From assembly GCA_900759325.1 (NCBI GenBank), contig CAAEUW010000025.1, forward strand, positions 17,668-81,667: DNA of 64,000 nucleotides. The letters run 5' to 3'. Each line of letters starts with the position of its first letter. Positions within the stretch are counted from its first letter, which is position 1. The notes under the pieces were generated by a model that saw only the letters and a program-made list of their open reading frames with translations, did no database searches and was not told where the DNA came from. Positions 60,158 to 64,000 of the stretch are shown one piece after another. Made by a program: the position numbers and the translations under genes. The stretch comes from an uncultured Peptostreptococcus sp. (GTDB lineage: Bacteria > Bacillota > Clostridia > Peptostreptococcales > Peptostreptococcaceae).

Positions 60158-60583
60158 ATGTTGAATATAGAAGAAATAAAGCAAATAATACCACATAGGT
60201 ACCCATTCTTGTTGATAGACAGGGTTGAGGAAATGGAAGTGGGCAAGAGCGTACATGCGGTAAAGTGTATCACGGCATCGGAGCCTTGGTTTACGGGTCA
60301 CTTTCCAGACCACAATGTAATGCCAGGTGTCCTGCTTGTAGAGGCCATGGCCCAGGCAGGGGCAGTTTCCATCCTATCAATGGAAGAAAATAGGGGAAAG
60401 CTAGCTTTTTTCTCCGGTATCAAGAATGCCAAATTTAGGAGAGAGGTAGTACCTGGAGACAAGCTGGATATATACGTGGAAATAACTAAGATGAGAAGAA
60501 ATTTTGGAAGTGGTGCAGGTAAGATTTACTGTGGTCAAGACCTGTGTGTGGAAGCAGAAATAAGCTTCTTTATAGAAAAGTAA
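60158..60583 (+). CDS. fabZ: 3-hydroxyacyl-ACP dehydratase FabZ
   Basis: Dehydrates hydroxyacyl-ACP; 141 residues. Seen: IPHRYPFLLIDRV, the catalytic His/Glu motifs in GHFPDHNVMPGVLLVEAMAQAGAV. Last gene of the fatty acid operon; no FabA or FabM is present, so any unsaturated fatty acid route is not visible here. A terminator follows. Confidence 0.96.
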   Translation: MLNIEEIKQIIPHRYPFLLIDRVEEMEVGKSVHAVKCITASEPWFTGHFPDHNVMPGVLLVEAMAQAGAVSILSMEENRGKLAFFSGIKNAKFRREVVPGDKLDIYVEITKMRRNFGSGAGKIYCGQDLCVEAEISFFIEK

Positions 60584-60610
60584 TCCCATTGAATAATTTA
60601 TCAATTTATG

Positions 60611-60657
60611 AGACAACATCTGTAAGATACTTATAGTTATAGATGTTGTCTTTATTT
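60611..60657 (+). terminator. Terminator of the fatty acid operon
   Basis: AGACAACATCT (60611-60621) pairs perfectly with AGATGTTGTCT (60641-60651), followed by TTATTTTAT. Confidence 0.88.
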
Positions 60658-60710
60658 TATAAATTCCAAATAAATTTTCCCTACATAATGAATAATATTT
60701 CTCTAAGGTG

Positions 60711-60739
60711 GTGACAATTTTCGTCTTTTTCGATATAAT
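60711..60739 (+). promoter_or_regulatory. Promoter of the riboswitch-permease-xpt operon
   Basis: GTGACA (60711-60716), 17-base spacer, TATAAT (60734-60739), about 23 bases before the aptamer. Confidence 0.7.
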
Positions 60740-60761
60740 AGTTAAATATAAAAGCATATTT

Positions 60762-60826
60762 ACTCATATAAGCCCCTAATATGGTGGGGTGTTTCTACCT
60801 ATAGCCTTAAACTATGGTCTATGAGT
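60762..60826 (+). ncRNA. Purine riboswitch aptamer (guanine class)
   Basis: P1 is ACTCATA (60762-60768) with TATGAGT (60820-60826), perfectly paired. The conserved core is present: ATATAA after P1, the L2 loop TAATATGG between CCCC and GGGG (P2), TTTCTACC (J2/3), and P3 CTATAG/CTATGG closing CCTTAA (L3). The ligand-recognising base (position 74 in xpt numbering) is C60819, which fits guanine/hypoxanthine/xanthine recognition, not adenine. The base before it is T where A is usual. Confidence 0.92.
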
Positions 60827-60837
60827 TGGAATTAAAG

Positions 60838-60883
60838 GACTTCTGACTCAGTATCTTTTGAGTAGGAGTCTGTTTTTATTTTA
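60838..60883 (+). terminator. Riboswitch expression-platform terminator
   Basis: GACTTCTGACTCA (60838-60850) pairs with TGAGTAGGAGTC (60859-60870) with a bulge, then TTTTTATTTTA. ACTCA of the 5' arm is also complementary to TGAGT in the 3' strand of P1, giving an antiterminator. Ligand binding should therefore stop transcription. Confidence 0.85.
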
Positions 60884-60920
60884 TGAAATTATCAAATTTA
60901 TAAGTATTTTAGGAGGAAAA

Positions 60921-62258
60921 ATGGAAGAAATGAACGTAAACATGGACCAGGCAAGCCAGTCCAGCAAGAGGAATGAACTCAAGTATTCTATAGAGGCAGT
61001 ACCGCCAATGGGTGTGTCAATCCTACTAGCCCTACAGCATATACTAGCAGCCTTTGCAGGTATAATAGCTGTGCCTCTTGTTGTTTGTACAGCCTTGAAG
61101 CTAAGTGTTGAACAGACAAGTCTAATGGTGGCTGCAACTATATTCGCATCAGGTATCACAACAATATTACAGTCAAAGGGACTTGGGCCTATAGGGTCAA
61201 GAGTCTCCGGTATGATGGGTACTGACTTTACCTTTGTAAATCCATCTATAAGCGTTGGTGCTAAGTTTGGTATAGCTGGTATAGTAGCAGCTACAATCAC
61301 TGGATCATTTGTGGAAATAGTCTTAAGTAGGTTTATTAAGCCACTGATGAAGTTCTTCCCACCACTAATCACAGGTACAGTTGTATCCTTGATAGGTATT
61401 ACCCTACTACCAGTAAGTATAGACTGGGCAGCAGGTGGAGTAGGTGCAGCTGACTACGGTTCAATAAAGAATATATCTGTTGCCTTTATAATCATGCTAT
61501 TTACCCTATTCTTAAACCACTTCGGTAAGGGCATGCTATCAACAGCAGCAGTATTTATAGGTATGGTATTTGGTTATCTTGTATGTATACCAATGGGTAT
61601 GGTAGACTTGACATCTGTAGCCAAGGCAGACTGGATAGCAATACCAAATATTTTACGTTACGGATTCCATTTTGATATGGCTTCTACACTTTCCTTTGTG
61701 CCGGCCTATGTGGTTTCTACAATAGGTACAGTTGGTATAATGATGGCGATTGGTGAAGCATCTCATGAAAAAATTGACAGTGACAGGGCGGCTGCCGGTG
61801 TCCTTTGTGACGGTGTAGGTTCAATGATATCAGGTATATTTGGAGCAGGTCCAAACACAGCCTTTTCACAGAATGTCGGACTAATCACACTTACCAAGGT
61901 TGCTAGTAGACACGTAATGATAATTGCTGGTATAATATTAGCCATACTAGGAGTATTTCCAAAGTTGAGCGCCTTAATTGCAGTAATGCCTTCTCCAGTA
62001 CTGGGTGGTGTTGGTGTAATAATGTTCGGCCTAGTTGCAGCCCAGGGTATAAAGACCCTAGCTTCAATCGACTTGGGAGACCGTGAATTGCTGATAATTT
62101 CTGTTGCCTTTGCCCTAGGTATAGGTGTAACAGTTAAGCCAGAAATCCTACAGGGTCTACCAGATGCCCTAAAGATGATCCTTTCATCTGGTATTTCAAC
62201 AGGTACCCTAGCAGCCTTGATATTAAATGTTGTCTTGGTTGACAGAAGAAGTAAGTAG
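60921..62258 (+). CDS. NCS2/NAT family nucleobase permease (PbuX/UraA-like)
   Basis: Proton-coupled nucleobase transporter of the NAT family, 445 residues, about twelve to fourteen membrane segments. NAT marks: ALQHILAAFAG (Gln-His motif, first helix) and AFSQNVGLITLTKVASRHV (signature QNxGxxxxTxxxSR). Control by a guanine-type riboswitch and the adjacent xpt gene point to xanthine or guanine uptake (PbuX). The ATG at 60921 follows AGGAGG; an earlier TTG at 60858 lies within the terminator. A three-copy repeat spacer of 73 bases leads to xpt. Confidence 0.92.
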   Translation: MEEMNVNMDQASQSSKRNELKYSIEAVPPMGVSILLALQHILAAFAGIIAVPLVVCTALKLSVEQTSLMVAATIFASGITTILQSKGLGPIGSRVSGMMGTDFTFVNPSISVGAKFGIAGIVAATITGSFVEIVLSRFIKPLMKFFPPLITGTVVSLIGITLLPVSIDWAAGGVGAADYGSIKNISVAFIIMLFTLFLNHFGKGMLSTAAVFIGMVFGYLVCIPMGMVDLTSVAKADWIAIPNILRYGFHFDMASTLSFVPAYVVSTIGTVGIMMAIGEASHEKIDSDRAAAGVLCDGVGSMISGIFGAGPNTAFSQNVGLITLTKVASRHVMIIAGIILAILGVFPKLSALIAVMPSPVLGGVGVIMFGLVAAQGIKTLASIDLGDRELLIISVAFALGIGVTVKPEILQGLPDALKMILSSGISTGTLAALILNVVLVDRRSK

Positions 62259-62321
62259 GTCCATAAGGGATAAGAAAACAAGTCCTAAAGGGACAGAAAA
62301 TAAGAGGTCCTAGAGGGACAG
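62259..62321 (+). repeat. Three tandem copies of GTCC...AGGGA in the permease-xpt spacer
   Basis: GTCCATAAGGGATAAG (62259), GTCCTAAAGGGACAG (62282) and GTCCTAGAGGGACAG (62307), periods 23 and 25. Each of the last two can form a GTCC/GGAC hairpin. The last copy runs into the xpt ribosome site. Confidence 0.7.
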
Positions 62322-62331
62322 GAGGAATACA

Positions 62332-62901
62332 ATGAAACTATTAGAAGATATGATATTAAAGAGGGGCAGGGTCCTAGATGGTAACATATTGAAGGTTGAC
62401 AACTTCTTAAACCACCAGATAGATCCAGACCTATTTATGGAAATGGGTAAGGACTACTATGACCACTTCAAGGACAAGGGAATTACCAAGATACTTACAC
62501 TAGAAGTATCAGGTATAGCAATAGCCTTTGCTGCTGCTACATACTTTAAGGTTCCCCTAGTCTTTGCCAAAAAATCAGCCTCGCTTACCTTGTCAGATGA
62601 TGCCTATACTAGCAAGGTAGTATCCTATACAAAGAAGAAGGAATACGACATAAAGGTTGACAGGAACTTCTTGTCAGGAGATGATAAGGTATTGATAATA
62701 GACGACTTCCTAGCTACAGGCCAGGCCCTAAAGGGGTTAGTCTCATTATGTGACCAGGCCGGAGCTGAGGTGGCAGGAATTGGTATAGCCATAGAAAAAA
62801 CCTTCCAGGATGGTGGAAAGCTATTTAGGGATAAAGGTTATGATGTATATAGTCAGGCCATGATTAAGGCCTTTGAGAACAACTCAGTTATTTTTGAGTA
62901 A
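62332..62901 (+). CDS. xpt: Xanthine phosphoribosyltransferase
   Basis: Salvages xanthine (and guanine) with PRPP; 189 residues, normal for Xpt. N-terminus MKLLEDMILKRGRVLDGNILKVDNFLNHQIDP is diagnostic, and PRPP motif is VLIIDDFLATGQALKGL. Under the same riboswitch as the permease upstream. AGGAGG lies before the ATG. Confidence 0.95.
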   Translation: MKLLEDMILKRGRVLDGNILKVDNFLNHQIDPDLFMEMGKDYYDHFKDKGITKILTLEVSGIAIAFAAATYFKVPLVFAKKSASLTLSDDAYTSKVVSYTKKKEYDIKVDRNFLSGDDKVLIIDDFLATGQALKGLVSLCDQAGAEVAGIGIAIEKTFQDGGKLFRDKGYDVYSQAMIKAFENNSVIFE

Positions 62902-62934
62902 ATCTCTTGAACATAGATTAGGAACGAGGTAATT

Positions 62935-63813
62935 ATGAAGAAAGCTTTGCTGATTATAAACCCAACATCAGGTGGGGAAAAGGCCTTGGACTACAGGGAA
63001 AAGCTAGAGGATAAAGCAGGCCAATACTTTGACCATGTCGAAACAAAAATAACGCAAAAGGCCAAGGACGCTACTGAATTTGCAAAGCAGGCATCAGAAG
63101 AAGGCTATGAGGCTGTATTTGCCTTTGGTGGAGATGGTACTGTGAATGAAGTCATTTCAGGTCTTGCCGAAAATGAACACATTCCAAGGCTGGCCATTAT
63201 ACCAGGTGGTACAGGTAACCTGATAACCAAACTTCTAGGCATCAGCCAGGATATAGACAGGGCGATAGAGGAATTAGACTTTGATTCGACAAATAGGATT
63301 GATATAGGAAAATGTAATGATAATTTCTTTGGGTATATCTTTAGCATAGGGTCCATACCTCAAGCTATCCATAATGTAGATATAGAGGAAAAGACCAAGT
63401 TTGGCTTTATGGCCTATGCATATAGGAGTGTAAAGTCAGCTATAAAGGATGAGACCTTTAAGGTCCATATTAAGACTGAGAAGACTGAATACAAGGGTGA
63501 TGCCAGTCATGTAATTGTACTCCTTTCTAATTTTATTGGTGACAAAAAAATGTTCGACCACAACAGGGTAGGCTATGCCAATATTTTAATCCTAAAGGAG
63601 GCATCTCTTGCTTCTAAGGTAGGCCTAATTCCCGATTTCCTAAAGGGGGCCCTGGTAGAAAACGATAAAATTGAATTCTTTGAAGCTAAGGAAATAAGTA
63701 TAACTTCAGATAGGCCATTAGAAACTGATATTGATGGTGATGAGGGTGACAAGCTACCGGTAGATATTAAGGTTTTAGCAGACCATATAGAGGTATATTC
63801 ACCACAGAATTAA
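62935..63813 (+). CDS. Diacylglycerol kinase-family lipid kinase (YegS/BmrU-like)
   Basis: A 292-residue lipid kinase. Seen: INPTSGGEKA, the catalytic-domain motif FGGDGTVNEVISGL, IPGGTGNLITKLL, and the C-terminal LETDIDGDEGDKLPVDI typical of the second domain. Members phosphorylate diacylglycerol or related lipids, recycling them to phosphatidic acid. Exact substrate is not certain. It is 33 bases after xpt and may be in its operon; a strong terminator follows. Confidence 0.9.
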   Translation: MKKALLIINPTSGGEKALDYREKLEDKAGQYFDHVETKITQKAKDATEFAKQASEEGYEAVFAFGGDGTVNEVISGLAENEHIPRLAIIPGGTGNLITKLLGISQDIDRAIEELDFDSTNRIDIGKCNDNFFGYIFSIGSIPQAIHNVDIEEKTKFGFMAYAYRSVKSAIKDETFKVHIKTEKTEYKGDASHVIVLLSNFIGDKKMFDHNRVGYANILILKEASLASKVGLIPDFLKGALVENDKIEFFEAKEISITSDRPLETDIDGDEGDKLPVDIKVLADHIEVYSPQN

Positions 63814-63847
63814 TATTGCTGGAGATTTAAATTAGATAAAGAATGAG

Positions 63848-63891
63848 ACGCTGTATTTATGACTATAAGAGCATAGGTATGGCGTTTTTTT
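63848..63891 (+). terminator. Terminator after the lipid kinase gene
   Basis: A 14-bp stem (63848-63861 with 63872-63885) containing four G-U pairs, loop ACTATAAGAG, followed by seven T. Confidence 0.82.
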
Positions 63892-63963
63892 GTTGTATGA
63901 AATTTTGGTTGTATAATATTTAGCGTTGGTGAGAGAAAATTCTCTCCCAACGCTAAATTTTTT
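63890..63963 (+). other. Promoter-hairpin element, copy 2 (possible tiny RNA)
   Basis: TTGTTG (63890-63895), 16-base spacer, TATAAT (63912-63917), then a stem TTTAGCGTTGG-(T)-GAGAGA with TCTCTC-CCAACGCTAAA (63919-63957) and TTTTTT. A terminator for the upstream gene already lies at 63848-63891. It shares TTAGCGTTGNTGAG and its layout with the element at 49391. Confidence 0.65.
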
Positions 63964-64000
63964 GCAAAAAATAGGAACACACATCAAATCTCGTGTATAA

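Larger units (their letters stand above)
60584..60920 (+). other. 337-base intergenic region between fabZ and the permease gene
   Basis: No gene. It is almost fully used by the fab terminator (60611-60657), the permease promoter (60711-60739), a purine riboswitch (60762-60826) and its terminator (60838-60883). Confidence 0.85.

Noticed and set aside
1..64000. tRNA or rRNA genes, insertion sequences, prophage and attachment sites
   Set aside because: No TTCRANNC arms within cloverleaf-like contexts, no rRNA stretches, no transposase or integrase frames were seen on reading the window.

Overview
This 64 kb window is a chromosomal, housekeeping-rich segment from a low-GC Gram-positive anaerobe (Bacillota). 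The gene content points to the Clostridia/Tissierellia side: clostridial-style FASII operon with FabK and FabT, SufCBDSU, a CoA-disulfide reductase/rhodanese fusion, a short CstA, NAD ligase and MutS2. The strong use of ATA, AGG and CTA codons would fit a Peptoniphilaceae-like organism, but I cannot place it to genus from sequence alone. I see no rRNA, tRNA, prophage, insertion sequence or CRISPR array. Ribosome binding sites are strong (GGAGG type) and decide many starts. Many promoters are TTGAxx/TATAAT or extended -10 (TGnTATAAT).

Layout. 1-5353: 3' part of an rRNA m5C methyltransferase, signal peptidase I, a TGS/uridine-kinase-like protein, endonuclease III, TrmL, DegV. 5384-13597: pepD (minus) divergent from mutS2, then DUF523, argS and cstA. 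13596-14917 (minus): an XRE regulator with two DUF2975 membrane proteins behind a promoter that carries a perfect inverted repeat. 15286-18441: lon and engB. 18606-21546: hpt (minus) divergent from an ArsR regulator and a CoA-disulfide reductase/rhodanese. 22132-23288 (minus): a HEAT-repeat protein and a Nudix protein with a broken catalytic box. 23562-33905: YigZ, nadE, YebC, a CaiB/BaiF protein, bcp, ligA, a fused RNase PH-RdgB, YfcE, trigger factor. 34069-35955: clpP and clpX. 36369-41096: the sufCBDSU operon. 41281-50536: a mixed region with a Cys-rich TPR protein, membrane protein, acidic coiled protein, HAD phosphatase, an unknown 405-residue protein, a YheO-like regulator, an MBL hydrolase, RelQ, a phosphoesterase, a deoxyribonucleotidase and an orphan sigma factor. 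50755-60583: a complete accBCDA-fabT-fabH-acpP-fabK-fabD-fabG-fabF-fabZ operon. 60762-62901: a guanine-class purine riboswitch controlling a xanthine/uracil-family permease and xpt. 62935-63813: a diacylglycerol-kinase-like lipid kinase.

How parts work together. The acc/fab block makes malonyl-CoA and runs elongation to acyl-ACP. FabT is encoded inside it, and the accB promoter has two TTTGA-type inverted repeats that fit FabT operators. The Suf operon supplies Fe-S clusters, used for example by the Fe-S enzyme endonuclease III. Purine salvage appears twice (hpt; riboswitch-permease-xpt). Proteolysis and folding are covered by lon, clpPX and trigger factor.

Most interesting for follow-up: two near-identical promoter-plus-terminator-hairpin elements (49391-49444 and 63911-63963) that could be tiny RNAs or mobile intergenic elements; the HEAT/degenerate-Nudix operon; the double DUF2975-XRE module with its operator; the Cys-rich TPR protein with its membrane neighbour; and several intergenic spacers built of short degenerate tandem repeats.
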